In this document: positions 27,601 through 42,600 of the stretch, in pieces
Position numbering within the stretch: position 1 is the first letter of the stretch
How the letters are laid out: every line of letters begins with the position of its first letter
Origin: Dermatemys mawii
Lineage: Eukaryota > Chordata > Testudines > Dermatemydidae
Assembly: GCA_007922305.1 (NCBI GenBank)
Contig: ML677334.1
Location: forward strand, 64,269,142 to 64,333,141
DNA: 64,000 nt
Direction of reading: 5' to 3'
The notes under the pieces: generated by a model
Databases searched by the model: none
Told to the model about the DNA's origin: nothing
What the model saw: only the letters and a program-made list of their open reading frames with translations
Position numbers and translations under genes: made by a program

Positions 27601-30600
27601 GTAGGTAAACTTTAACACTGGTAGTTCATTGACTAAGAACCAGGTTATGACGCCCTTACTCTAATTTGATCGTCTCATGATCCTATTGACTCATGGAGTA
27701 AGGTACTATACAGCATGAGTGAGTGTATCAATATCTGAGCCCATGAAGAAAATTACCATTGAATCAAACGAAGAACCATTGGCGATGATAATAACATCAT
27801 CATTTTCCAAGTGTGGTGACAGATTTTGTCTTGTTAATACAATTAAAGTTTCCCTATCTTCCCACTGAGCTCACTAAACCACTTGGAATCCTCCAACTCT
27901 CTCATCTATACCCTAAGAGCTGCTCATCCTGTGGGAACATCAAGGAAAACAGGAATACGGGTTCACATTATTCTTTTAAACATTCTCTGTATTGGCCATG
28001 CAAAGTGTTCTGGGGAGCAGTACAATGTTCTTATAAAGCCTGCTGGGCCTAGAAGTAAGAGTTGGGGAAATATTAAGCTGTGAGGGGAGACAAGGAAACT
28101 TTATTTTTATTAATGGAAATACAGAATAGGTGGATAATATATGACTAGGGATTTTTAGCAGAAAGGGTAAAAATAAAACTATTTAAAACAATGTAAATAG
28201 CTCTTTGGGATTTGAACCAGCAGTGAGCAGGGCTAGGAAAAATGAGAATATGACAGAGGATGCTGCCATCAGCCTTTTAGTCAGAAGAACACTCACTGAG
28301 AAATAATCTGACAGTAAATCTGCTTTTCAAGTGTCTGAGAACCTCTACTTGTAGTACAATATGTAGGATGTGGAATGATTTGTATTCAGTTTAAATGATA
28401 GTTCAGAAGCAAAAACGACCTGAAAAATGGGATAGAATTGGGCTATAAGAGTATCCTTTATACTTAACGGTGCTACAGAATGCTTTACAAAGTAAAGGTT
28501 CAAGTGAAATGCAAACTGTGTTCAATCAAAAAGGTAAGAATACATCAGTGATTATTAACCATTTACAGATCTCTCTGTACCTTTTTTTGGAGCTGGATTA
28601 TTTAGGCCTTTTGTATCCTCAATACAATTATATGACCAATATTAGGATTTATGTTAGAAATCATTTTAACCCTGCTGCTCTAATGCATCCTGAGAGATGT
28701 TATTTTGCTTCATGGTTTACATTTCCATATTCACGAACTGGACAGATGCTCTGAATATTTGTCAAAACAGCTCTGCAGAATGGCAGCAATTTCTGGAAAG
28801 TACTCTTAGGCCTAATAACACTTGGCAAGGATAACAGAGAACAACAAAGGGTTGACTGCACTTTGATTCGCTGATATATTCCAGATGAGAAAGGGGATTC
28901 TCCATTCCATGCCTTGTCTGCTCCAGTCCTAGATCTAGGATTCAGAGGGTCCTGTACATTCATATACTTATACTGACATCTCTACTATTTATTTTCTGAC
29001 CTAAGCTAAAGGGAGACCGCCAACACTGAGAGATTAAGATTCCCCTCGAGGATGCTGAATTTAATTATAGTGTGGTCACTGTTATTTTGTGGTCTAACTA
29101 CAGTTGCTCCTTGAACCAGCCCCTGTGTGTTACTTAGCCCTAAGTCAAGAGTAGCCTTTCTTCTTACATGCTGTAGAAGTAACCGTTCCAAGAAGCAAGT
29201 GTTTAAGGTGTCATGAAATTACTTCTCTCATTGTGACAAATGGCCAGTCTATATGTAGTAACTGAACTCGCTCACTGGGTCTTCTTTTTTAGCTATAGAC
29301 CCGAACCTGCGTTGGGATCTGATTGAACAGACCCCTGTGCCTGTGCATGTGTCAGTGGGACTTGGAGCACGTGCAGGGGTGATCCCAATGACAGAGTGGG
29401 GCCTGAGTTTTCCCTTTGATCTCCTTCACTGTTGTGAACTCACTACCTATTTCCTCAACAGGAGGTTGATGGTACATTTGCATTCGTATGATTTGGGATT
29501 TGTAGTCAGATTCTATTGTATGGTCCTTTATGCTCAGAAATTATCAGCCCGATTCTTTTGTCATGTTAGTTTTCCACTGAGATGCACTACTATCTTTGAT
29601 GAAGTCAGTCCTGATTTAGACTGGCATAAGTGAGAGGAGAATCAGGCTCTTAGATTCAATGGATTCTTTTAGGCATAGTACTAATCTCCCACTTCTACCA
29701 GCTAATCTGTCCCATCCAGCCAGGTATTACTAGATCCCCTTGAGTTTTTGACATGCCTTCATATGTTAATAATGCCAATTACATCAGTGTCCTCTTCCAC
29801 TGCTAGGTATAGTAGTTCACCTGTTTTCCTTTTAAGCATCTCACATTGATGCAGTCTGTTTCAGTTTTCACTTCTGATGGCATGTCTGTTGTTATTCAAC
29901 CTTTATTATCTGCCACTCTTTTACTTTTCCAGAATGTACCTCTTATCTAAACTATCCCTCCTTCAAGTCACCTGTAACTTGTGATCTGTCTTTTACTGGA
30001 TAGATTTATTTTTGTATCGCTCACTGTTCAGCTTTGTCCAACCTTTTTTTCTCCAACCTGCCAGTTGAAACCATCTCAAAAATATTTCTAATTTTCTGTG
30101 CCAGCATCCTGGTTCCATTGGAGCTAAGGTGGAACCCATCTAATTATATTGGAGCCTATGCAGAAGAGAAACCAAATAGCCCATTTTCAGGGCCAGATTT
30201 CGAAAAGGGGCAGTCCAAGGTTTGCCTGAAAATATGCGAGAATTGTTGCATGCCTATCTTTGTGCACATAGGTACTGCACTTTCTTAGGGAAATTGGGAA
30301 AGAATTACAGTTGTGCATGTGGACTTTATGCCTAATTCTTTTTTAAATATGGTCCTTGTTGGCCAAGCTGAATGAATGTCAAAAAGTGTAAACACAGCAC
30401 AAGGGGTGAAACATACATTAGTTTTCTGTTTCACCTACAACAAGCTAAGATACAGGAAAGGGAATATTTAGAGGGTTGGGTTTTTTTTGCAAAACTATCA
30501 TAAAAAGATAGCAGTCTGGGCACAAAATACTCACACCTGCTCTTACTGTCAAAAAGCTTCTCACCCCATAGGTGTGGGCAAGTAGAATTGTGTAAAGCTG

Positions 30601-33600
30601 CCTTTTAATCTCGAATCAACTGCAGGGTCAGTTCTCCAGTGGAGGCTTTGGTTAAATAGCTTCTAACCTTCACATCACAAGCCAAGCAAGCCTAAAGTAT
30701 AGAGCTTCAATGCTTGATCCTTATTTATATGTGCTGTTTTGTGTTTAAATTTAGGTTAAAATAAAATATATTGGAGAATTCTATAAGATAAGAATAGGAC
30801 ACGATGGAACAAGTGAACACCCGGAATGGAAGTTAGAAAAGGTAAGATTTTTGTGGTTAATTTGCTGATCAGTCTTCAGCATAATTAGTGGTTTAATGCA
30901 TTGCTTTGTAACTTTATAGTAAATCTTGGAAAAACGGAATGGCATGTTGGGTGATAATTAAAATAATAATTAATACTGATTTAGCACTTCTTAACTCAAA
31001 TCACTTTATGGAGAAGGGTAAGTATCATTTTACAGATTAGATAACTAAGGCAGAATGTGGTTTAAGAGACCTTCCCAAGGCCAGACTTGGTTGGTTTTGG
31101 TTAAATCAGTGCTTTTCAACCTTTTTTAATTTGTGGACCCCTAAAAATTTCAGATGAAGGTATAAACCCTGTTGGAAATCTTAGACTTACTCTGCAGATG
31201 CCCACAGGTCCATGGACCCCAGGTTGAAAACCACTGATTAAATGAATCTGTAACATAAGACAGCTGAAGACTAGCTGACATGCATACCTGCTATGAAGGA
31301 CCTTACTGAATGTCAAGGCAACATGGTCGAATGTTTTATTTGCAATAACAATGAAAACTTGAGATTTTATCTCTGGTTCAACTGTTTTGGCACATTTCTA
31401 CTTGTGTGCAACCACAGAGTCCTTTGATCACGGTATATACTGCACATCCTAGAGTATGTAAATAGTTACTTCCCAGAGCCAAGGAGAAATTCTTTGACTC
31501 TGAAGGAAAAATACCTAATTTTGCAGTTAATCAGGGCATTCAGAGAGGGAGAAATTACTGACAGATTGTGTAATCCCAAAATACATGCCACCAAAGCATT
31601 TACATAAATGTATTATCACTGTCAAGTTTATAAAAGGGATGGGCTAGAGCCAAAACTCTGGATTCAAACTCCCCCAAACTTGGCATTGTTACCATTTTTT
31701 TTCCTAATGTGCCAATCACTGTGGTACCTAATTTTGAAGTATTGATACTCTATCAAATTTTGCATACTAAAAAATGGGACCTTATTTTTCTACAGTTTGC
31801 TGTAGATTGCTCTTATATTACCTCTAGAAACTGGCTGTGAAAGGTCACAGAATTTCAGCTGCACCATGGAGAACTGCATGGGGAAAAAAGACCAAGGTTT
31901 GGCTATGAATAGGCCAGTCCTGTCCTTGCATACAATAATATCCATACTTGGAAAAACATATTTCAGAGCTACTAAGTAACTTAATTCAGTGATAGGTCTA
32001 TCAATGCCTATTAGCCAGGATGGGCAGGAATTGTGTCCCTAGCCTCTGTTTGCCAGAGCTGGGAATGAGCGACAGGGGATGGGTCATTTGATGATTACCT
32101 GTTCTGTTCATTCCCTCTGGGGCACTTGGCACTGGCCAGTGTCAGAAGACAGGATACTGGGCTAGATGGACCTTTGGTCTGACTCAGTAGAGACATTCTT
32201 ATGTTCTATTCTACTCTATTTTGCTGAATAGCCCTTGGTAGAATAAATTCATACTAGCACAGACCTATCATGTAATATTTTTTTCAGAATTCCAGACCAA
32301 GTACCTGGGCTTTGTCTCCTAACCTATGTGTATGGAAACACACATATGTGACTTTTGTTCTGTCATTTCATCTTACAAGGCCTGAATCCTAAAACCAGAA
32401 ATGCATGGCAATAATAGAGTTTTGACATTAGCTGAGAGGTCTGAAGTTTAGGAATATCAAGCCTGAATAGAAGTTTAAATATTTCAGTTTGCTCAAATGA
32501 TTTCAGGAAATCTATTTCCCAACCTGTTGCTTACAGCACATTTCTTTAATGTGCTAGTCCAAACTTCATAGGGCAACTCTGGGATTTTAAAGCATTCCCA
32601 TCACTTAGGGAAACCAATTAGCTTGAAAGTTGTGGTTTTTTGTCAATGCGGCTAACATTTGTTGTTGCTCTGAATTAACAGGGGGAGGTGTGCCAATAAC
32701 CATTTGAGGTTGTCCTGTAAATTCAAGTAGCGATTAAAAATCCCTGCTGCAAACGTATTTCATATTGGAACCCAAATACTCTCTCTTTTAAATTAATATT
32801 ATTTTAAATACATATCCACTTTAATGGGAAGCTATTTAAAGGAGTCTTTTCTCCCCCTCTAAAATGTGCTTTTAGAATTTGAGTGCAAATATCTATTTTC
32901 ATAATTTTAATCATAAAGTTTTTTCTCAGAATACTGTCTTTCAAACAGCATGAAGAGTGTAGGGACAGAATGGTTTTGGCAATACATGTCTGCTGCTAAT
33001 TAAGGTTGAGGAAGGGAAAACTGTAGTATGTACTGCTATAATCGAAAGCCAATAATAACCATCCCCAAGAAGGAAAGGAAAAAAGCAACAAATAAGACAA
33101 TTATTATCATAGCACTCAGTAGCAAATAGCTCAAAATTTGGATTCTGAGCTATCTTAAATGGGGGAATGGGTAAATGTGTTTGGATGGAGGCTTTTGGTT
33201 TGTTCCATTATAGAAGCAGGAGCTAGCTACAGAATTCGGATTTGGATCCATCAATTTCAACACATAGATTTCCTAGAATCTATGAAAACAATGTTTTCCC
33301 CCATCAAAGTTCAGAGGGATTTAGATTCAAGAATTCGGTTTCAGCATATTTCCATTTATAATGGAAAGGTCCTGTAACAGGCCCACTTCTCTTTCCAAAA
33401 ATCTAGCCTCACTGCTCATTTTTTCAGAATGCTTTCATTCTGTAGTTCAGAAGGCAATTTTCCATCAAATTTATCCATGGACAAAAATCAGAACCAGTGA
33501 TGTTTAGTAAGGTAAGAAGGCAAATTTAATTTATGTATTTGCTCACACCAAAAATAATACATATTTTGAGAGCTCTTAGCAGATAAAAGAATAGATGTTG

Positions 33601-36600
33601 GCAATTACTGCAGAGAGACCAAGGAATGAGTAAGCATGAAGATTCTCTCTAAAGATGGCCTTTCTAGTTCCAGGTGGAGAAACATTGGTAAAGTTGTAAC
33701 AAAATTAGAAATGTAAAAAGAAGGAAAAATTTCTCTCTTAAGTGCTGGGCACTGCAGAACTGGAGAAACTGCATTGCATCATGGTTGTTGCTATTGCTCC
33801 TTCCCTAGGTGACACTGCAACATGTAAAGAGCAGGAGGACTCTGAACTTTCCAGCGAAAAAGTGGTTGTCAAGAAGCCGTGGAGATGGAGATATTATATG
33901 TGAACTCCCAGTAGAGGAAGCAGGAAAACCCATATATCCAAGTACGTTTATACTTCAGAAGTACTTTGGTGTACTGGATTCAGGTTAGCTGAGTTATACT
34001 CCATGACCAGTATATTCATAAAGGCATTTTTAGTAATCTCAAAAACACTTAAATTTAGTTCTTGAAAATATAATCTCAGCAAATGTGTGCAAGCCAGATT
34101 GTGATGGTGTCTTCATTATGACTAAAGGTTGAACACATGAATTGTGATCTCTTTGTATGAATAACTAACTTACGTTTTCCTTTCTTGGTTTTGCAAGTTG
34201 TGAGATACCACATTTATGTTTACACTGGCCATTTGGAGCAAGCTGAAACAGACTCTCCGATCTACCTATGTATCTATGGAAAGAGAGGCGACTCTGGTCT
34301 AAGACTTCTGCATAAATCTGATATGCCAGTGAAATTTCAGAGAGGAATGGTAAGTTTGAGCAAGGAAGTTTGCATATTCACAAAGACATGTTTAAAGTAG
34401 CCTTTATGCATGCTTCAAATTGGTTTTGAGGGGAACTAATCAAAATCTTGGATACAGATACATTTCACTTTATTTAGCTATTCTTTTATTAAAGATTTTT
34501 ATAGATCTAATACAGTACATTTGGTGCTTGCCATTTCTGGGAGATAATAATATAAGTGAGGAAAAAAAACCAGGACTAGTAAACCAGAAATGAATAATGG
34601 AACAAGAGTAAAAATGGGAAGGAGGTGGGAGACAGAACATTAGGGAGAATAAAAGAATAGAAAAAGAAAGGGAGAAAAGCAAGATGATGAGAAAAGCCAC
34701 AAGGGAAAATACAGACATTTTCAGTCAAAGCATAAAAGATCAAAATTGGACACAAATGAGTGCACAAAAATTGTTTCATGACTTCAAATCTCAGTAGGAA
34801 CATTTGCTGTCTATTTCTTCTAACACATGGCAGTTTTATAAAGCATTTTGATACTGATGAATGCAATCCAGGTGTAAATGAAACTATCTAATTTGTCTTT
34901 CATGTACCTAAGAGCCTTACCAGAAGTAAAATACATAAGCTGCATTCTGCAGCGTGGTTTAGTGGACTGAGCAGGAGGCTGAATTTCAGAAATGGTTGAG
35001 TTCTAATCCTGGTCCGGTACTGAGGATATGTTTACACTGCAATAAAACACCACTGGCTGACCCATGTCAGCTGAATTGGGCTTGTGAGGCTCAGATTGCA
35101 AGGCTATAAAATTGTAGTTTAGCTGTTTGGGCCTTTTGTAGGCCTAGAGTCAGGACTCCAACCCAAGCCCAAAAGACTATACTGTAATTTTATAGCCTCG
35201 CATCCTGAGCAAGCACACATGGGCCAAATGCAGGTTGCTTGTTGCAGTGTCAACATTTGCTGACTTTCTGAATGCCCTTGATAAGTCATTTGGCCTCCAC
35301 TATGTCTCAGTTTCTCCATCTGTGAAAAGGGGGGAAATTAATGCCTACTAACCTTACAGGTTGTATTGACATATTTGAGGAATATGTATGAAATACAAAG
35401 TGTATATAAATGCTAAATTATTCAGCACAGTAGAACATCCCAGATACATTTAGAAACTGCAAGTGGATTTGTACCAATTTAACAGCATAGAGTATAAATC
35501 CGCCACATTAGTAATTCATTAGATATAAAGTACTACACAAAGGAGTTGAAATTCAGGACATAAAGTTGCCTGAGTGACCTCTTCTGGGCAGTCTGATGAG
35601 AGTGCCCTGTATTATATAATTTATACAAAAAGGCTAAGAGTGAGGAGATTCTATTCTTCACCTTGTTTGTTACAGAAGCTGGAAGGTGTGTAGTGAATGA
35701 GGCCTTTGCCACAGAGTTCCTATTGTGGTGCTGGGCAAGTCACTTAAATCAAACGTTCACAAGTGGCCACTGTGTTCCTCATTTTCTGGGTATTCAATTT
35801 GAGATGCTTGAGATGCTTTAGCTCTGATTTACTAACTTGCTAAGCACTCATTGCCAGAACTGAGGTTAATGGGAGCTCTGCTCTGGACATATAGAGTGCT
35901 ATAAAATGCTGAGTACTCTGAAAGACCTGGCCCTATGCTTCTCAAATTGAGCCCCCCAAATTAGATGATATTTTTGACAGTTTTGGCTTTAATCTCTGTT
36001 CTTCAACTTCATCATGAAATGGGGATAATAATATCACTTCACCTCACCAGGGTTCTGTGAACACCAGTTCATTGACTGCATCACAGAAAAACCCATGAGG
36101 AAATGAACAATTCTGTATTCAGTGCAAGGTTTGGTCATTGTGCAGTAAATAAAGTTGGGGGAGAGGGAAGAGGGGCACAATGAACAAGGAGAATCAAAAT
36201 AAATATTGGATAATTACCTATTCAGTGAGCACTGTCCTGTTCACTGAATGAAGCCAGGGGTCCTGTGGAAAATATAGTATGTGATCATATAATTAAAGAA
36301 TGTCTCATAATGCATATGCATAACGGGGGTGAGCTAAGATTACATGGACACCCCTAATTCTGGCATTTCTTATCTTTTGAGTGCTTGACTTTACAACCTG
36401 AACATGCTTTTAGCGTTGGTTTTTTTGCATCTCCCTATCTCTCTCTGTAATAAATTTACACTTTTCACCTCTTCCCTTTTGAGTTTTTCTGTTAAACATA
36501 ATTCAGACTGTTAAACTGAGAGAGAGAGAGAGAGAGTTTGCACAAGAGAACTGTGTGTTCTTCATGAGGTCAAAACCTGGCCAATCGGAATCTTTCACCT

Positions 36601-39600
36601 GATCATCTGCATGCCTCCATTAAAGCAATCTTCATCAAACTTTTGCACAAGTCTACATGGATAAGCAGAACAAAGTGACATGCCAGATTTCGGCATTTTC
36701 AGCATAATGGCATTTAAATGGTGGAGGGAACCCCACATGAAGCAAATGTGTCCTTGACTAAGAAAATAGTGTTATGGTATTGTAAAGTAATCACCCCAAA
36801 CACTGCTCAAGCATTATTGTAAGGTGTACTGGATCAGTACTGAAGGATTTTGTACTACTTTTGGGGAAGGATTGTCAAGTTAATTTATATGAAGTTTTTG
36901 CCATTATTATTGCATTCAGATTTTTAGCTTTGAGTAGACTTTGTCCACTTATTACCTGATCGAAAATCCATTGAGTCAATGGAAAGACACTGGTTAACTT
37001 CAATGGGCTTTGAATCTGCTCCTTTGGGAACAATCTGGCTCCCATTATATCCAATGGGAATCTTTTCCTTGGCTGTAATGAGAGTTGGACCAATGTCCTT
37101 AAACTAATGAGCAGCTTTTAGCCTTTCTTACTGCTGTTATGAAGTGTTGTCTGAATTGTTGTCTTCTAGGTGGATATGTTTGAAATGGAAGCTGTAGCTC
37201 TTGGAAAACTGCAGAAGGTGCTATTGCACTGTGAGGCCAGTAACAAGGCGCAGTACTGGTACTGTGAGAAAGTAATCATCCGAAAAGCTGGGAAGGACTC
37301 TGAATATATTTTCAACTGTGAGAGGTTGTATTTATACTTCAGCCATTTGTTTTTAAACTAGCTTTGTTTTCCCAAATATCGTATAATTCTTTAAGTCTAC
37401 ATACCCTTGGATGATACCCCTGTGAAACATTTAGCCAATACGTGTGCTCAGTTTGTTTTTTCCTAAGACCAGGCAGATAAACTCATATTACTTATTGCTC
37501 CAGGATTGATTGCTTAATTTAGTGATAGTCAGGTAGTGTGTGCCAAAGGCTAACTCCGTACTTCATAATGTTATATGATTGGATTATGCACATGTACCTG
37601 TGTCACATATGGAGCAATGCTCTAGGATGGTGGGTGAGAATTTCCTGTGCAAGAAGCAAAGATAAATCAAACAGGTTTTTAAATTAAAGCCAATTTTCCA
37701 TGGGAAATCCATGAAGAGCGCAATCCAGAACTAGCATTTGTTCTTGCTAAAGAGATGACTGAGATGCCAAAAAGGGGAAAGTTTTCCGGTGATTACCTAA
37801 TTTAAACTGTTAAATCAGTGTAAGCCCCTACCCACCCTCAGCAATCTGGGGTTGCACCAGCATAGTTAAAGTCACTTGAGAAATACCACATCATCCAGCC
37901 TTTTTACATTTAACAAAAAGAAGAGCTGTGGAAACCAAACCCTGCTCAGGCCCATACGATAGTACTTACACTGCAAACTCTCATACACGTGAATAACTTT
38001 ATTTGAGTAGACCCACTGATATTAGTTGATTGATAGGAGGCAATATGCCCCAGTGGACAAGTCTCTGGATTCAGGTTCAGGACACATAGTGTATTTCCAG
38101 ATCTAGTGTTGATTTGGTGTTAACTTGGGCAACTTGCTGGAACTCTCTTTCCCTCAGATTCGCTATCTTTAAAATAGGAATAAAAAATGTTCACTCTGCT
38201 TTGTAAAATGTTTTGAGATTAAGGCAACCCTATAAATTATTATAATTACTTTTATGAATACAGAAGAGAGTAGAGATTTCTGATGTGAATAAAGTTTGGG
38301 AGCATACTACTTGGTGGTTCATCACTATCTTATATCTGTTTGTGAAAAGATACAAACAACTCTCTGACATTAATCAGACAGAAGGTTCTTTAGAGAAATG
38401 AGGCCAGCTGCCTACCTCAAGCAAGAAAGATCAGCTCAATATCAAATCCCTCTTCCAGTGGGTCACATGAATCAGACATCATGCATGACAGGGCACTTCA
38501 GTGTATTCATTCTGTGATAATTAGCACCTAGGAGGCTGGTCAGCAGAAAATATTCAGCAGCAGAGGTTGTAAAGGTGAAAAGGAAAGAGAAGTTACATCA
38601 TTCCTGCCTTTTGCGACTGCTATAAAAAGAACACTGCTACTGACGAGAGTTTAAAATAGGGCAGCCAAGGGATGGCTTCTTTACTGCCCAAAGAAGCTGC
38701 AATGCAATGCTCTTCTCAAGGAAGGAAACTGCTTTGTTCCTCAGACATGCTTCTGATATGCTTTATCTTCACAGCTTCATGACTTTATTTTCATTTTATA
38801 CTGGAAGACTTGATTTTCCCCCACCCCCGATTTGTAGTGTAAAATAGCATATTCCTTAATTCTCTCAGTTAATCTGGGAAATGTCGACATTTTTTCTGAC
38901 TTAATAGAATCCTCACTTTTGATTTTGTACAGGCAAAATCTAGCCATTGTCATGGATTTCAATTAAAATACTATTTCTGTTTGGGGATTTTTAAATTATA
39001 CATCAATATGTTTTCAGCATTTAGGATTATACAACATATCTGTATAGCCTGGTTTTAACAGAAGAGCAGCATAAATAAGCCAACTGCCTAGTGTGTGCTG
39101 TAGCACTGAAAACTAAAAGGTCAGTTAGTTAATGTATCAAGGTTCGTAGGATCTGGTGCTATGAATTGCTAAGTGCTTCTTTCAAGGTGTTCGGCACCTC
39201 CTCGGATTGGGCCTGTTAGTGAGCTTGTGGGAAGGTACCAAAGTACTTGCCCTCTGGGCCTGATCTGTGGAATGATGCGTGTGCTTGATGTTAAGCACAT
39301 GCCAAATGCTTTGCTGATCAGGCCAGGAAGTTCAGAACCGTACAGGATCAGGCCTCAGCAGCCTCACTGGATATCGGTCCATAACTGTGGATTAATGAAG
39401 GGGCTCTCATGGTGAGATGGCAACAGCCTTACTATGTGGAAGAAAAAAGTTACTCTAAGGATAACCCAGAAGAGAGGGGAAATAAGAATGTGAAAACCAG
39501 AAAAGCAGTGTGCAAATGGATCAGTGTTAAATGCTCTCTGGTTTTAGTCAGCAAGACATAAAATACACCTTTGGAAAATGGTTATAGTCTCCTCTTTTAA

Positions 39601-42600
39601 ACCAAAGCTCCTGTTTTCTGAAAATAAACAGCTGAATATTTATCAGGGGAGGTTAATTGACTTTTTTCCTCAGATGCTACTGTTAATCATCTCTGGTTAT
39701 TCTCAGCACCTATTGCTGTTGTTGCAGACAGTGTCATGCTAGTCCTTGGTGTGAAATTGACATGTGGTGCTTGGAAACTGATAGCATGAGAGGCCCAGAT
39801 GCAGCTCTGATTTTCTGGCAAGTAGAGAAGATTTGAGAAATTGAACATTTTCTCTTATGCCTTCAGCTGAATCATTTTTGTTTCCTATGAGGCAAAGATT
39901 GCTTTGCACACACCAAGCAGGCATAGACAACCTGATAGGTAGAAGAACTATGACAGATCTGCTGTCAGAATGTGGGAGGAGGGGGACCCCCTGGAGGGAG
40001 TGCAGACATCCTGCATACTCACAGCGGAGCATCAGAGGGGCTTCCTCTACCCTGACACATAATGGAGATTTGACATGAATTGGGATTGGCATGCACCTGC
40101 AACTTTGTGGATATCACTACTAAATCTCACCTCCCCACATTTGGGGGTACAGCTGTAATACCGACAGCCTGTTGGTAGCCGGGATCAAACCTGGGATCTC
40201 TGGGGCTCAATGCATGAGCGTCTTTAGCATGGGCTAGACAACACCGGTCTCTCAGCCAAAACTCTAGCAGGTTAATTAGTCTCTAGCTGATCTAGCTGCC
40301 ACTAGAGGGAGACAGAGTGCCACACCAAGCAGGCATGGGTTACACAGTGGCGACTGCAGTGCTGTGGCTGGAACAGTGGAGGAACACAGGGGAGTGGAGG
40401 AAGATTCCATCCCACTTGACCTCTTTGGAACCATCCTGCACAACCCCAGATTAATTGGGCTTGGCAGCCATCCAGATTTGACCCCCATTAGGCTAAATTC
40501 ATCCCTGGTATAATTCCATGCAAGTTAGGGTCACATTAGAGGTTAACTGAACTCACTAAACTGAAACTACATAAACAAACCAGAAGCCTTCTGTACAGTG
40601 GATCTAGGGATTGGCAACCTTTCAGAGGTGGTGTGCCGAGTCTTCCTTTATTCAAGGAAATTTAAGGGTTCGCGTGCCAGTCTGGAAGGGGAGGGGCTTC
40701 GGGCGGAAGCGAAGGGGCTGAGTAGGGTCAGTCCACCCCCCTCTTTGGGATTTCCCTCGCAGGCTCCTGCCAGCTGGGGTCTCAGCCCACTGCCAGCCTG
40801 GGTGAAAGCGCTGATTGGGGCAAGCGGTGGGACCCCAGCTGGCAAGGGGCCAGCAGGGGAAACCCCAGAGCAGTGGCAGGCTAAGCACTCATCCCGCCGC
40901 CGCTTTGGGGTTTCCTCCGCAGGCTCCTGCCAGCCGGGGTCCTGCTGCAGGGTGACACCGACGCACTTTCAGTCCCAGGCCTTCCCCAATCCAGCCCTCC
41001 CAAGTTCTTAATTACCAGACACTTGGACGAATCCCCTCTGGTTCATCACCCACTCCAGGCATGACCACAGTCCCCCAGACACCACTTTACTTTGGCACAC
41101 ACACTCCACGTGGTTTTCACATGAGAGACCTGTTTGCGGGTAAAGATAAATAAAAGGCGTAAGTAATAGAAAAGCCATAGATTCAAAGATGAAATAGTAA
41201 GGGAGAACAAACATATACAAGTGACACAGAAAAGAATCATAAAGATACAACCTTTTTCTAATACAAGTTATCTATTGCCTTTGAACAGTTTCCCAGCATA
41301 CCCCTAGGCATAATAGAATCCAGTGTTTCATGGATAGCACTTGCCAAGTGATTATCAGAAAACCTTGGAAAACACCTTTTCAAGCAGGCTTGTGTCTACT
41401 TTTTTTTTCTCAGTCCATGTTGACTCATTTACTCAGAGTGAAGAAATCCCCTCTTACCTGAGAGCCAGGATGTCTCAACGACTTTCCATTAACTCCATTG
41501 TCTTTTCCTGGCTAGATGGTGGGTTTTTGCTTGGAGCTGGTGTCATATAAATCCCTGTCTTGGTAGGTCCCTTCCGGGCTGTGATGGGTAGTTGAAATTA
41601 TAATACGGGTTATGAGCACAGTTTTCTATATGCATAAATACATAGATTCATGACCACAGCCTGTATACATATCTCAGAATGACCAGCAAGTTTAGAACGT
41701 TCCAGGCTTTCATGAAAGGCCTTACTCAAGATGCTTATAGTACAATAATACGGTCTGCAATCGGTTGGTTCACCTACTCATTTCGGGGGTTTAAACCTTC
41801 TGTTCTCCCATTAAGCTGTCTGGACCCTGATTGTTACAGCCATTAATGCAAATAAAAAACAGACCCAATGCTGTGCACCAGGGTAAAATTGTATTTTATG
41901 AGAGTAGACTAATGGCCCTCTGTCATCCCCTGATTAGGGATAAGTAAACGGAGCTAATTCCAGCTTGTTTTATCTAACTTCTAATATGCACCAGCTATCT
42001 CTGTAGATACTCCCATCCTGGGGTGTCATGTCATGGGACTTTCTATAAGCTGGCTTCTTCTTCAAACCAAAAAAATACTTTACGTACTCCTGGCCCAGGG
42101 ACTGAGACTTTACCTTTAAGTAAAAATAACTCTCTCTTTAAGGGGTAACAAGGCTAGAGTTACTGGGTCGGCAGTCCTTATCCAAACTCTCTTTAAAATA
42201 AGACATCTTTGATTTTGATTCAGCAGTTATGGTTGAGGCTGGATCTTATTTTTTCCACACCAGTTCTCTGCTATCTTGAATGTTGTTTTTAGGCCCCAAT
42301 CCTGCAAAGGCACAGTTTATGTCAGCAAGGGCTTTTAAATTTGCACAGTCCCTTTGTAAGGTCGAGGCCTGAATGTATGTATCAAACTATACTGCACCTG
42401 CTCAAGAGACAATTTCCCTGCTACTACACATGTTTAACACTCAAAATAATCCTCTGATCATTTAGTTACATGCAATGAAGAACAAATTGATTCCAGTCTT
42501 CTTTCTTATTTGCTTGCTTATGCTCAGGTGGCTTCCATTTATGTCCCAGGGAATAATTTACTCAGAAATCGAGCTCTACCCTGAAGGTAAGGGTTATTGT

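Noticed and set aside
36517..36537. GA-rich run as a possible regulatory motif
   Set aside because: A short simple (GA)n repeat with no other promoter evidence.
40598..41011. 137-codon Pro/Gly-rich frame
   Set aside because: It lies within a hAT-related fragment and has a translated repeat end at its start.
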